Below are positions 36,938 to 46,064 of a stretch of 64,000 bases of DNA, piece after piece (the stretch's first letter is position 1; each line of letters begins with the position of its first letter). The position numbers and the translations under genes were made by a program. Source of the DNA: Rhizobium jaguaris (GTDB taxonomy: Bacteria; Pseudomonadota; Alphaproteobacteria; Rhizobiales; Rhizobiaceae); contig NZ_CP032694.1 in the NCBI RefSeq assembly GCF_003627755.1, positions 4,511,316 to 4,575,315 on the forward strand, written 5' to 3'. Under the pieces are notes generated by a model, which did not search any database, was not told the DNA's origin, and saw only the letters and a program-made list of their open reading frames with translations.

Positions 36938-38326
36938 TTGGTGGCTACAGAAATAAGAGACGATGCGCCGGCGAAGGTGCCGGCGCGAGGCATCTGGGGA
37001 TGGATGTTCTTCGACTGGGCGGCGCAGCCGTTCTTCACCGTCGTTACCACCTTCATCTTCGGCCCCTATTTTGTCGCCCGGCTGACGGCGGACCCGGTCT
37101 CGGCGCAGACGACCTGGAGCAATATGGCGACGATTTCCTCGGTGATCATCGCCGTGCTGTCGCCGGTGCTCGGCTCGATCGCCGATCAATCCGGCAGACG
37201 CAAACCCTGGATTGCCTTTTTCGCCGTCATCAAGATCGCCAGCCTCTTCTGCCTCTGGGGAGCCGCACCCGGCTCACCGGTGATCTATCCCGTCATCTTC
37301 ATGATCCTCGCTTCGATCTCAGCGGAATTTTCAATCGTCTTCAACGATTCGATGATGCCGCGGCTCGTCGGCAAGAGCGATATCGGCCGGTTGTCGAATG
37401 CCGCCTGGGGGCTTGGCTATCTCGGCGGCATGATCGTGCTCATCTCCGTCGTAGCGCTCTTGGCCGGCAACCCGCAAACCGGCAAGACCATCCTCGGCCT
37501 GACACCGCTCTTCGGCCTCGACGCCACTCTCGGCGAAGATGCCCGCATCACCGGGCCGATTTCCGCCGTCTGGTATTTTCTCTTCATTCTGCCGATGTTT
37601 TTCTTCACCCCGGATGCTCCCCGCGGCCGTCCGTTCGGTGCATCGGTTCGCTCCGGCCTGAATGAGCTCGCAGCGACGCTCGGCGAACTGAAGCGCCGCC
37701 GAGGCATCAGTCTCTTCCTGCTTGCACGCATGATCTACCAGGACGGCGTCAACGGCCTTCTAATCCTCGGCGGCACCTTCGCCGCTGGTATGTTCGGCTG
37801 GCCGACCATCGAGATCGGCATTTACGGTATTATCCTCAACGTCGTCGCCATTTTCGGCTGTTTCGTCGCAGGTTATGTCGATCGCTGGCTGGGTTCCAAG
37901 ATAACGGTCGTCATCAGCCTGACCATGCTGCTGCTGGCTGCCCTCGGCATCATCTCCACTGGACCGGGCTTCACGCTCTTCGGCCTCGTGCCGCTTTCGA
38001 CGGTCGATTCCGGCGGCCTGTTCGGCACGGCCGCGGAGAAGGCCTATATCGGCTACGGCCTGTTGATCGGCCTCGCCTTCGGCCCGGTGCAGGCCTCATC
38101 GCGCTCTTATCTCGCCCGCAGCGTCAGCCTTGCCGAAGCGGGCCGCTATTTCGGCATCTACGCGTTGTCTGGCCGCGCCACCAGCTTCATGGCGACCCTC
38201 TTGTTCTCGCTGATGACCTATTGGAGCGGCTCCGCCCGCCTCGGCATGGCAACGCTCATCGTCTTCCTCGCCGGCGGGCTGCTGCTTCTGCTGCCGACAC
38301 CCTATCCCGCTGACAGGACAAAGTAA
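36938..38326 (+). CDS. MFS transporter, UMF1 (Atg22-like) family
   Basis: 462-aa protein with about 11-12 transmembrane helices. The N-terminus IWGWMFFDWAAQPFFTVVTTF and the loop LGSIADQSGRRKPWI are typical of the UMF1/Atg22 family, whose substrates in bacteria are mostly unknown. A motif-A-like loop is kept (DQSGRRK). Start is TTG 36938 or GTG 36941; AGGGG precedes both. It follows gdhB but a 150-base gap with a repeat separates them, so co-transcription is doubtful. Confidence 0.87.
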   Translation: MVATEIRDDAPAKVPARGIWGWMFFDWAAQPFFTVVTTFIFGPYFVARLTADPVSAQTTWSNMATISSVIIAVLSPVLGSIADQSGRRKPWIAFFAVIKIASLFCLWGAAPGSPVIYPVIFMILASISAEFSIVFNDSMMPRLVGKSDIGRLSNAAWGLGYLGGMIVLISVVALLAGNPQTGKTILGLTPLFGLDATLGEDARITGPISAVWYFLFILPMFFFTPDAPRGRPFGASVRSGLNELAATLGELKRRRGISLFLLARMIYQDGVNGLLILGGTFAAGMFGWPTIEIGIYGIILNVVAIFGCFVAGYVDRWLGSKITVVISLTMLLLAALGIISTGPGFTLFGLVPLSTVDSGGLFGTAAEKAYIGYGLLIGLAFGPVQASSRSYLARSVSLAEAGRYFGIYALSGRATSFMATLLFSLMTYWSGSARLGMATLIVFLAGGLLLLLPTPYPADRTK

Positions 38327-38360
38327 GATATCCCTCTATCGATTTGCGGATATGCTCCTC

Positions 38361-38407
38361 CCTTCTCCCCAGCGGGGAGAAGGTGCCCGAAGGGCGGATG
38401 AGGGGGT
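38361..38407 (+). repeat. Hairpin repeat, type D (copy 2)
   Basis: CCTTCTCCCC-AG-CGGGGAGAAGG is followed by GCCC-GAA-GGGC and GGATGAGGGGG, as at 20284-20331. It lies 98 bases left of the second ISAs1 copy. Confidence 0.7.
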
Positions 38408-38469
38408 CGCTCGGCGTATTCGGAACCAGCCTATATCATTGCGAACAATATATAACTTCCCAGTAACAC

Positions 38470-38504
38470 CCCGCGCGCTTCGCGCGCCCCTCTCCCCGAA
38501 GGGG
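38470..38504 (+). repeat. Hairpin repeat, type E, split by the IS (left part, copy 2)
   Basis: The sequence is identical to 20395-20429 up to the IS end; the right part CGAGGG resumes at 39721. It shows that the second ISAs1 copy entered the same repeat at the same base. Confidence 0.7.
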
Positions 38505-39711
38505 CAGGGCTATCGCATTTGAGCGAGGAGAGATTTGAGGAAGGAGTTGTTCCATCCCGCCTTTTTGACTTTGAGGCGGATGGAGTCCTTCGTTGGATCG
38601 GATCGCAGCAGGTTGAGGGCGAGACGGCGGAGGATGGCGAGGTTCTGCGCAGTGTGATCGTTTCGTGTGTGGATACGATCTTCGCCGAAGGCGACGTCGA
38701 GAATCCAATGCTGGCTGTCTTCGATGGACCAATGAGCCCGCACCACCCTGAGGACCTCGTCGGGATGAAGCAGGCACGATAGGGCGACATATCGCGTCTG
38801 GCGTTCTTCCTGCCCGTTGACGAGGCGGCGCGCATCAATCCTGGCCATGGCGACCAAGCCGTCGAAGCGATAGGTCTCGGCCCAATCCGGGACCGCCCGG
38901 ACCCAGGCGCGACGCTCTTCCACCCGGCCGTGCGCGGCGGATGTGTGCGGGCTTGCGGCGGCAGCCGGCTCGACATTGGCGAACAAGGCTGCCGCGGCCC
39001 GATGAAGCGGACCGCGATTGCCTTTGATCATCAGGGCATAATCGCCACTGCGTGCCCGGATGGCTTGCGCCGTCCGGCGACTGCCATGCAAGGCGTCGGC
39101 GGTAACGATGCTGCCGGCCAGATCTAACAGGGCGATGATCTCACGCGCCGCCGTCACTTCACTGCGGCCGGCGGCCAGGCGTTGGCCCAGAACCAGCCGT
39201 TGCTCGGCACTCCAGACCGTCACCAAATGCAGCGGCGTCGTGCTGCCAGCAGCCTCGACCGCTCCGCGCAGCGATTTGCCGTCAATCGCCAGCACCGGCA
39301 GTCTTTCGTCCTGATCCCCTTGCGCATGGGCAAGCGCGGCGGCAAAGGCCGTCATGAAGCGACGAAACACCACCTCGAATGCCGCAGGCTCCAGCAGACG
39401 AAACGTCCGGCTAAATGTGTCGTGACTGGGAACGCCATGATCCAACTGCAGAAATTCGCTCAGCACATCCTGCTTGTCGCGGCCAAAGGCGGCAAAGTCC
39501 ACGCAACTTTCCGCCCCGCACAACATGGCAGCAAAGGCTATCAGCAACACATCAGCCAAAGAATGCCGGGCATTCGCTGCCCGACCATCCGGCAATTCGC
39601 AAAACAGATCCTGCAAGCCTCGCATGCAATCTCTCCAGACCAACTTCTGGAGAACCTACAGAATCCAATTCCTCACCAAACGCCACAACTTCCTCATATG
39701 CGATTCCCCTG
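38505..39711 (-). mobile_element. ISAs1-family insertion sequence, copy 2 (1207 bp)
   Basis: Same length, ends, orientation and 9-bp duplication CCGAAGGGG (38496-38504 and 39712-39720) as copy 1, exactly 18,075 bases further along. The only difference I found is T at 20644 against C at 38719. It sits 23 bases after the purH stop codon. Confidence 0.93.
38510..39625 (-). CDS. ISAs1-family transposase (copy 2, Asn-to-Asp variant)
   Basis: 371-aa transposase identical to copy 1 except that the conserved block reads HWSIEDSQHW instead of [10 protein letters not shown]. The changed residue is directly after the presumed catalytic Glu of the DDE triad, and Asn is, from family knowledge, the usual residue there, so this copy may be impaired. 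Start at ATG 39625 with GGAGAGA upstream. The stop lies in the left inverted repeat. Confidence 0.93.
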   Translation of the reverse strand: MRGLQDLFCELPDGRAANARHSLADVLLIAFAAMLCGAESCVDFAAFGRDKQDVLSEFLQLDHGVPSHDTFSRTFRLLEPAAFEVVFRRFMTAFAAALAHAQGDQDERLPVLAIDGKSLRGAVEAAGSTTPLHLVTVWSAEQRLVLGQRLAAGRSEVTAAREIIALLDLAGSIVTADALHGSRRTAQAIRARSGDYALMIKGNRGPLHRAAAALFANVEPAAAASPHTSAAHGRVEERRAWVRAVPDWAETYRFDGLVAMARIDARRLVNGQEERQTRYVALSCLLHPDEVLRVVRAHWSIEDSQHWILDVAFGEDRIHTRNDHTAQNLAILRRLALNLLRSDPTKDSIRLKVKKAGWNNSFLKSLLAQMR

Positions 39712-39734
39712 CCGAAGGGGCGAGGGTAAAGTCG

Positions 39735-41351
39735 TCAATGGCGGAAGTGCCGGATGCCCGTGAACACCATCGCGACATTGTGCTCGTTGGCAGCGTCGAT
39801 GACTGCCTGGTCACGCATCGAGCCACCCGGCTGAATGACGGCTGTAGCACCCGCGGCAATTGCCGAAAGCAGGCCGTCCGCGAAGGGCAGGAAGGCTTCG
39901 GAAGCCACAGCGGAGCCGCGCGTCAGCGGTTCGGCAAGCCCCATGGCCTTGGCGGCCTCCTCGGCCTTGATGGCAGCGATGCGGGCCGAATCGACACGGC
40001 TCATCTGACCGGCGCCGATACCGGCCGTCTGGCCATCCTTGGCATAGACGACGGCATTCGATTTCACGTGCTTGGCGACACGGAAGGCAAACTTCATGTC
40101 TTCCAGTTCCTGAGCCGTCGGCGCGCGCTTGGTGACGACCTTCAGCTCCATGTCTTCGACCAGCGCATTGTCGCGGTTTTGGACGAGCAGACCGCCGGAT
40201 ACGGTCTTTGCGGTCAGGCCGGGAGCGCGCGGATCGGGCAGGGCGCCGACCGACAGCAGGCGAAGGTTCGGCTTGCGGGCGATGATCGCCTTGGCTTCCT
40301 CGGTGACCTCGGGCGCGATGATGACCTCGGTGAAGAGCTTGACGATCTCTTCCGCTGTCGCGGCGTCAAGAATGCTGTTCAACGCGATGATACCGCCGAA
40401 GGCCGACACCGAGTCGCAGGCCAGCGCCCGCTTATAGGCTTCGACCAGGCTTGGGCCGGTAGCGACGCCGCAAGGGTTGGCATGCTTGATGATCGCGCAA
40501 GCCGGACCCTTCTCCGGCAGGAACTCGGCAACGAGCTCATAGGCCGCATCGGTATCGTTGATGTTGTTGTAGGAGAGCTGCTTGCCCTGGATCAGCATCG
40601 CGGTCGAGACACCCGGCCGGTTTTCACCGGTGACGTAGAATGCCGCCTTCTGATGCGGGTTTTCGCCGTAACGCATTTCCTCGCGCAAAACACCGCCGAT
40701 GACGCGATGGCGCGGCGTGGCGATGTCCAGCGCCTCGGCGAACCAGTTGGAGATCATCGCGTCATAGGCCGCTGTACGAGCGAAAGCCTTGGCGGCCATG
40801 CGCTGGCGGAAGGCATAGGCGGTCTGGCCGGCGTCGGTCGAAAGCTGCTCCAGCAGCTCGGGATAATCGGCCGGATCGGTGAGGATCGTCACATAGGCGT
40901 GGTTCTTGGCCGAAGCGCGGATCATTGCGGGGCCGCCGATGTCGATATTCTCGACTGTCGTCGGATAATCCCCACCGGCCTTTCGGACATCTTCGAAGGG
41001 ATAGAGATTGATGACGACCAGGTCGATGCCCTCGATGCCGTGCTCCTTCATCGCCGCCTGATGCTCGGCATCGTCGCGGATGGCAAGCAGGCCGCCATGC
41101 ACCTTCGGGTGCAGCGTCTTGACGCGGCCGTCCATGATCTCCGGAAAACCCGTCACGTCGGACACATCGGTCACGGCAAGGCCCGCGGCCGCAATGGTCT
41201 TGTGCGTGCCGCCGGTCGACAACAGCCGCACGCCCTTGTCGCTGAGCGCCTGGGCGAGCTCGACGATACCGGTCTTGTCGGAGACGGACAGAAGCGCGGT
41301 CTTCACCTTCACTTTGTCGGGGGCTGGGATTTTTTTGGAAACGACGGCCAT
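39735..41351 (-). CDS. purH: PurH, bifunctional AICAR formyltransferase/IMP cyclohydrolase
   Basis: 538-aa enzyme for the last two steps of IMP synthesis. The N-terminal MGS-like cyclohydrolase domain shows [18 protein letters not shown] and STGGTHKTI; the C-terminal formyltransferase domain has the catalytic KHANPCGVA and the end [18 protein letters not shown] 41351 has GGAGAAAGCAC upstream; the frame is open 18 codons further but without conservation. The ISAs1 element is 23 bases past the stop, so any original 3' terminator is displaced. Confidence 0.96.
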   Translation of the reverse strand: MAVVSKKIPAPDKVKVKTALLSVSDKTGIVELAQALSDKGVRLLSTGGTHKTIAAAGLAVTDVSDVTGFPEIMDGRVKTLHPKVHGGLLAIRDDAEHQAAMKEHGIEGIDLVVINLYPFEDVRKAGGDYPTTVENIDIGGPAMIRASAKNHAYVTILTDPADYPELLEQLSTDAGQTAYAFRQRMAAKAFARTAAYDAMISNWFAEALDIATPRHRVIGGVLREEMRYGENPHQKAAFYVTGENRPGVSTAMLIQGKQLSYNNINDTDAAYELVAEFLPEKGPACAIIKHANPCGVATGPSLVEAYKRALACDSVSAFGGIIALNSILDAATAEEIVKLFTEVIIAPEVTEEAKAIIARKPNLRLLSVGALPDPRAPGLTAKTVSGGLLVQNRDNALVEDMELKVVTKRAPTAQELEDMKFAFRVAKHVKSNAVVYAKDGQTAGIGAGQMSRVDSARIAAIKAEEAAKAMGLAEPLTRGSAVASEAFLPFADGLLSAIAAGATAVIQPGGSMRDQAVIDAANEHNVAMVFTGIRHFRH

Positions 41352-41441
41352 GTGCTTTCTCCAGTCTAGCGTGAGGAGATGTCCGGCGACAACGGCGCGG
41401 GACAATATGCCCGCCCCGTTAACACAGCTTAAGCACTTAGC

Positions 41442-43124
41442 CTATGGCCGATAGGATAAAAACCAGCGGATTTCCGGCTTTTCGGCGATCGGGAAAACGA
41501 TCTCGAGCTGGTCCGAAGAACGCATGCCGGAAGCATCGGCAAAAAAGATATCTTCGGCGACCAGCACCTCGTTGCCCGGCGAGGACAATACCCAGGTCTC
41601 CCCATCCGGCGCGATTAGCAAGGCAGAGTCGGTCTCGGTCTGGAGCAGGCTGATGGAAGGATGGATGTGAAAACGCGCTGAGGCCAGACCATCGCCCTTC
41701 AGCAGCGATTTCTTGCCCTCCGGCACAAAAAAACGGTCGCGGCCGGCAAGAATGGTGCCGTTGGCATTCAGGCTCAACTCGCGCTCATGGGCATAACCAA
41801 AGGTCGAGAGGTAGCCGTCATGGACAGCCCGGACATAATCGCGACCATCTTCGGTTTCGGCGCGCTCGACGATGACCTTCTTCACGCCGCTGACTATCAC
41901 CGGGCCGAGGGTTTTCGACTTGGAAAACTGGCTCGACGAGGTATCGTCGAGCGTCACGGTGGAATGCGCCGCCGTAGCGCGGGCCGCCTGGATGTAGCGG
42001 TCACCGGCAAAATTCGGCGAGCCGGAATTGATGATGAAGCGGGATTTGCCTGAGGACATTTCGAAGGACAGACAGCCGGCATGCGCCGTCCGGCTCAAAT
42101 CCGCGGAAGCGGGCGCCCCCGTATCGACGATGACCACTGCATGTCCGGCGGCCAGCCGATGATATTTGGTATGCGGCAGCGCCTTGAACACCTGACCGGC
42201 GGTTTCGTCATAACGCAGCACCGACATCAGCTCGTTGGCCAGCGTCGAGGTCGCGCCGTTGAAGAGCGCGAGATCGCCATCCTGATGCCGGAAGAAGCGC
42301 AGGGCCGGATACATGCGATCGATGCCGGGGATCAGCCGGGCCGGCGCATCATGGCCAAGATTGACGTAAGTCTGGCGCAGCGGCAGCAAATCGAGCAGCA
42401 GTTCCAGCGCCACACGCGGATTGCGCGAGATATGTCCGCCATCCTGGAGGATCTGCCGGTCGATTTCCCGGTCGAGCGCCTGGCCGGCACGCTTCAACGT
42501 CGAGGCGCCGTTCGGCATGGCGACCGAGGACAGGGCAAGCGCGATCCGCACCCGGAACCGCGTCTCGCCGTCACGGGTCGTTGCCGCCACGCGGCGGAGA
42601 TAACGGACGTGGAAGACCAGCATGCGCATGAAACGACGATAAAAGCCGCCATCCGTGCCCTGCAGGACCACGGGCGAATGCGACAGCCAGGCAATTAGCC
42701 GCTGGGCAGCTGTATCAGGCGCCCAGGCTATTCCCTTTAGCCGCCGGCCGTGCACGGCCATCCAGTCGTTGAGAATGGATCGCGCTAAGGCCGAGGCCTG
42801 ATCGCTCTTTTCCGCCCGCAAATGCCGCAGCCAGCGAAAACTGTGCAGTCGGGCGGCAAAAGCCTGCGACGGCAGCTCCAGGGCGAAGGGTGATTGCCCC
42901 TCCAATTCCAGCACCCGGCCGGCCAGGAGGATGCGGCCGTTCAAAAGCTCTTCGACGAAGAACGGATCGATGCTGCGCAGGTCCGTCGGAGCCACGATCA
43001 ATCGTTCCGGCACACGCATCGTGTGGCGGGTAAGACGCAATCGCGCCAACGCCGTGCGGCGCGACATTCGCCGCCATGCTTCCCGCATGTGTAAACTCAC
43101 CGAACCCTGCCGGAAAACCTGCAT
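41442..43124 (-). CDS. Heparinase II/III family protein
   Basis: 560-aa protein with an alpha/alpha-toroid N-terminal half and a C-terminal heparinase II/III-like beta-sandwich (AHAGCLSFEMSSGKSRFIINSGSPNF is split over the conserved His-Ala-Gly and NSGSP points). The family contains polysaccharide lyases. No signal peptide is visible, so it may be cytoplasmic or exported by another route. The gene lies between purH and rsmB, an arrangement I associate with rhizobial chromosomes. ATG 43124 is the first Met; Met13 (43088) is an alternative. Confidence 0.85.
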   Translation of the reverse strand: MQVFRQGSVSLHMREAWRRMSRRTALARLRLTRHTMRVPERLIVAPTDLRSIDPFFVEELLNGRILLAGRVLELEGQSPFALELPSQAFAARLHSFRWLRHLRAEKSDQASALARSILNDWMAVHGRRLKGIAWAPDTAAQRLIAWLSHSPVVLQGTDGGFYRRFMRMLVFHVRYLRRVAATTRDGETRFRVRIALALSSVAMPNGASTLKRAGQALDREIDRQILQDGGHISRNPRVALELLLDLLPLRQTYVNLGHDAPARLIPGIDRMYPALRFFRHQDGDLALFNGATSTLANELMSVLRYDETAGQVFKALPHTKYHRLAAGHAVVIVDTGAPASADLSRTAHAGCLSFEMSSGKSRFIINSGSPNFAGDRYIQAARATAAHSTVTLDDTSSSQFSKSKTLGPVIVSGVKKVIVERAETEDGRDYVRAVHDGYLSTFGYAHERELSLNANGTILAGRDRFFVPEGKKSLLKGDGLASARFHIHPSISLLQTETDSALLIAPDGETWVLSSPGNEVLVAEDIFFADASGMRSSDQLEIVFPIAEKPEIRWFLSYRP

Positions 43125-43243
43125 ATTTGCTTATGCTTACTCTCTATCTCGGTGGTTAAGAAGAGGTTAGGAATATGCCAAATAAGGACATTGTGCCCTA
43201 TTTTTGATCAAGTCGAGCGTAAGCAATTGAGAGAGGCTCGCCA

Positions 43244-44656
43244 CTATCGTGTGCGGCGGAGCACCACGGCAAAGAATCCATCCAGCCCGGACGCGAAACC
43301 GCCGGAAAGCGGCAGCATGTCGGGCGTGGTGCGGAAAGCGCCGAGAGGTGAGATCGCGGCCTCGAGACCCGGCCAATCCTCGGGCTTGATCGGCACGCGC
43401 TCGGCCATGTCCGTCTCGGCCAGGACGCGCGCGACGAGATCCTCGCCCTCTTCGGGATCGAGCGAACAGTTGGAGAAGACGACAAGTCCACCGGGCTTGA
43501 CCAGGGTCAACGCATGGCGAAGCAAGCGCTCCTGCAGAGCAGCAAGCTTGGCGATATCCTCCGGCCCCTTGGTCCAGAGCACGTCGGGATGACGACGGGT
43601 GGTACCCGTCGAAGAGCAGGGGGCGTCGAGAAGAGCGGCGTCGAAGAGATCATCGGGCTGAAACCTGGCCATATCGGCGACGACGGTTTCCGCTTCCAGC
43701 CCGAGCCGTGCCAGATTGGCGGAGAGCCGCTTGAGGCGATTGGCGGATTGGTCGAGCGCGGTCACCTTGCCACTGGCAAGGATGAGCTGCGCGGTCTTGC
43801 CGCCGGGTGCAGCGCACAGATCCACGACTTTGCGGCCGGCAAGCGAACCGAACAATTTTGCCGGAATGCTGGCGGCGGCATCCTGGACCCACCATTCCCC
43901 CTCGGAAAATCCATCGAGCGACGGAATCGAGCCCTCGAAGGCGGCAAGCCGCACGCCGCCGGTCGGCAGAACGACGCCATTCAAGCGTTTCGCCCAATCT
44001 TCAGCATCGGATTTCACCGTGACGTCGATCGCTGCCGGCTGCAATTGCGTATCGGAAATCCTCAATGCCGCGTCAGTGCCATAGGCTGCTTCCAGACGCG
44101 CGAGGAACCAAGCCGGCATGGCCGGCACATTGGCGACACGGGCCAGAATTTCCTGCTTCTCCCGCCCAATTCGCCGGAGAATGGCGTTGACCAGCTTGGC
44201 AAAACGGCGGTTGCGCGGGTCCTGGTTGGCCTGCTCGACCGCGATATCGACGGCGGAATGATCCGGCACGTCGAGATAGAGTATCTGCGCGGCGCCCACC
44301 ACCAGCACATGATGAAGGGCGCGCGCACCTTCCGGTAGCGGCGAATCCAGCAGCGACGTGATCGCCGCCTCGATGCGTGGCAAATGGCGCAGCGCCGAGT
44401 TCAGAATGGCACGCACCAGCGCTCGGTCGCTCTCGCCAAGCGCCTTATAGGCAGGATTGCCGCCTTCGGCATCCAGCATGCCGTCGAGCGGTGTCTTGCG
44501 GTCGATAACGGCCGCCAGGATTTTCGTCGCGGCGGCGCGGGCGGCAAATCCGGGCTTGGCAGGCGCCGAATCAGGCGGCCGATGCTGCGGTGGGCGATTT
44601 CGCGATTGTCTTCCGTCTTTGTTGAAAGGCTTCTTATTGTTGGAATTCAAGACCAA
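43244..44656 (-). CDS. rsmB: RsmB-like 16S rRNA (cytosine967-C5)-methyltransferase
   Basis: 470-aa RsmB/Fmu-type methyltransferase: an N-terminal NusB-like RNA-binding domain (about residues 35-165), then a Rossmann methyltransferase with [14 protein letters not shown], catalytic [15 protein letters not shown] and [12 protein letters not shown]. It would make m5C967 in 16S rRNA. The start is TTG 44656 (or TTG 44650), with AAGGGG four bases upstream, overlapping the htpX stop. The first 30 residues are basic and low-complexity. It is coupled to htpX. Confidence 0.93.
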   Translation of the reverse strand: MVLNSNNKKPFNKDGRQSRNRPPQHRPPDSAPAKPGFAARAAATKILAAVIDRKTPLDGMLDAEGGNPAYKALGESDRALVRAILNSALRHLPRIEAAITSLLDSPLPEGARALHHVLVVGAAQILYLDVPDHSAVDIAVEQANQDPRNRRFAKLVNAILRRIGREKQEILARVANVPAMPAWFLARLEAAYGTDAALRISDTQLQPAAIDVTVKSDAEDWAKRLNGVVLPTGGVRLAAFEGSIPSLDGFSEGEWWVQDAAASIPAKLFGSLAGRKVVDLCAAPGGKTAQLILASGKVTALDQSANRLKRLSANLARLGLEAETVVADMARFQPDDLFDAALLDAPCSSTGTTRRHPDVLWTKGPEDIAKLAALQERLLRHALTLVKPGGLVVFSNCSLDPEEGEDLVARVLAETDMAERVPIKPEDWPGLEAAISPLGAFRTTPDMLPLSGGFASGLDGFFAVVLRRTR

Positions 44657-45633
44657 GGCCCCTTCGGCGGTTGTGAACCACCGCGACCCGTATTCGGTAC
44701 GGAGCGCGATTTGCGCACCGGATTAGCAGTCAAGATCGGTCCCGTCGAGCCAAAGCCGGGCGATGTGCTGATGGTAGGGCCTGCGCCGCCGCCATACCGC
44801 GCCATCTCGTGCAGCGCAGCGATGCGGTTTTCCGTGTCCGGATGCGTGGAGAACAGATTGTCCATCCGGGCACCGGAAAGCGGATTGATGATGAACATAT
44901 GCGCCGTCGCCGGATGACCTTCGGCCTCCTCATTCGGAATAAGCTCCGCCCCGCGGGCAATCTTGCCAAGCGCCGAGGCGAGCCAAAGGGGATTGCCGCA
45001 GATTTCCGCACCACGACGGTCGGCCGAATATTCACGCGTACGGCTGATTGCCATCTGCACCAGCATGGCTGCAAGGGGCGCAACGATCATCGCCACCAGC
45101 ACGCCGACAATGCCGAGAGGATTGTTGCTGTCGCGGCGACCACCGAAGAAGAAGGCGAAATTGCCGAGCATGGAGATGGCCCCGGCCAGCGTCGCCGTGA
45201 TCGTCATCGTCAGCGTATCGCGGTTCTGCACATGCGCCAGTTCATGAGCCATCACGCCGGCCACTTCCTCTGGAGTCAGGGCGTTGAGCAAGCCGGTCGA
45301 GGCGGCGACTGCGGCGTTTTCGGGATTGCGGCCTGTGGCGAAGGCGTTCGGCTGCGGGCTGTCATAGAGATAAACCTTCGGCATCGGCAGGCCAGCATTG
45401 CGCGCAAGGTCGTGAATGATCCGATAGAATTCCGGTGCGCCGCGCTCGTCCACCTCCTGTGCGTTATAGGTGGAGAGCACCATGCGGTCGGAATTCCAAT
45501 AGGAAAAGAAATTCATGCCGGCGGCGGCGACGAGCGCAATCATCATCCCGGCTTGACCACCGATCAAATAGCCGACGCCCATAAACAGGGCGGTCATGAA
45601 GGCAAGCAACATCGCAGTGCGCATGAGGTTCAT
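44647..45633 (-). CDS. htpX: HtpX, membrane zinc metalloprotease
   Basis: 328-aa M48 protease in the inner membrane that takes part in membrane-protein quality control with FtsH. The zinc motif is His130-Glu-Leu-Ala-His134 ([11 protein letters not shown]), and the third ligand region is [13 protein letters not shown]. Two hydrophobic segments precede and two follow the motif. A proline/glycine-rich tail is poorly conserved. Its stop overlaps the rsmB start. Divergent from the SDHAF4-like gene. Confidence 0.95.
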   Translation of the reverse strand: MNLMRTAMLLAFMTALFMGVGYLIGGQAGMMIALVAAAGMNFFSYWNSDRMVLSTYNAQEVDERGAPEFYRIIHDLARNAGLPMPKVYLYDSPQPNAFATGRNPENAAVAASTGLLNALTPEEVAGVMAHELAHVQNRDTLTMTITATLAGAISMLGNFAFFFGGRRDSNNPLGIVGVLVAMIVAPLAAMLVQMAISRTREYSADRRGAEICGNPLWLASALGKIARGAELIPNEEAEGHPATAHMFIINPLSGARMDNLFSTHPDTENRIAALHEMARYGGGAGPTISTSPGFGSTGPILTANPVRKSRSVPNTGRGGSQPPKGPWS

Positions 45634-45741
45634 CTGATGTCTCCATCACATCGTCAGCCCGAACCTTTTTCTTTGCGGTCGGACGCACTATGATTTGGCT
45701 ATTCACCCGCCTATTTCAACAGCTCTAGGCCCCATCACGCC

Positions 45742-45960
45742 ATGCAGATTGCAGATAACGATAATAAAAGCGACATCGACTCCGCCGAAGCGCCCCGCAA
45801 ACCGCTTTCGCCGGCTGCCAAGCGAGCGCTCGCCGAGGCCGAAGAGCGCCGCAAAGCCCAAGCCCAGCCCGAACTTCCCCCTGAAACCGGCGGCCGCGGT
45901 GGCGCCGAACCCTCGCGCTTCGGCGATTGGGAGATCAATGGGCGGGCGATCGATTTTTGA
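45742..45960 (+). CDS. DUF1674 (SDHAF4-like) protein
   Basis: 72-aa protein with the C-terminal signature GGRGGAEPSRFGDWEINGRAIDF split over conserved GRGGAEP, RFGDWE and GRAIDF, as in SDHAF4, the factor that protects flavinated SdhA during succinate dehydrogenase assembly. The middle is charged and Ala-rich, probably helical. Sdh genes are not nearby. Divergent from htpX (108 bases). Assignment is by signature and size. Confidence 0.82.
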   Translation: MQIADNDNKSDIDSAEAPRKPLSPAAKRALAEAEERRKAQAQPELPPETGGRGGAEPSRFGDWEINGRAIDF

Positions 45961-46064
45961 GATCGGCTTCAGAAAGTCATCCACGATCCCATATGTGTTG
46001 CCGCAAATGACGCCGTAAACTGCCCGGCGGCAACACTCAGATTGTCGCCGCAAAAGGGAAAGCG

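Noticed and set aside
20430..39711. 18-kb composite transposon bounded by two IS copies
   Set aside because: Each IS has its own 9-bp duplication on both sides, and the enclosed genes are ordinary chromosomal housekeeping genes with the same composition as the rest.
40055..40075. parS-like TTTCACGTG inside purH
   Set aside because: Only half of the palindrome is present and it is explained by coding sequence.
39474..41369. Open frame of 631 codons on plus opposite purH and the IS
   Set aside because: Antisense shadow of purH running out of the IS; no family features.
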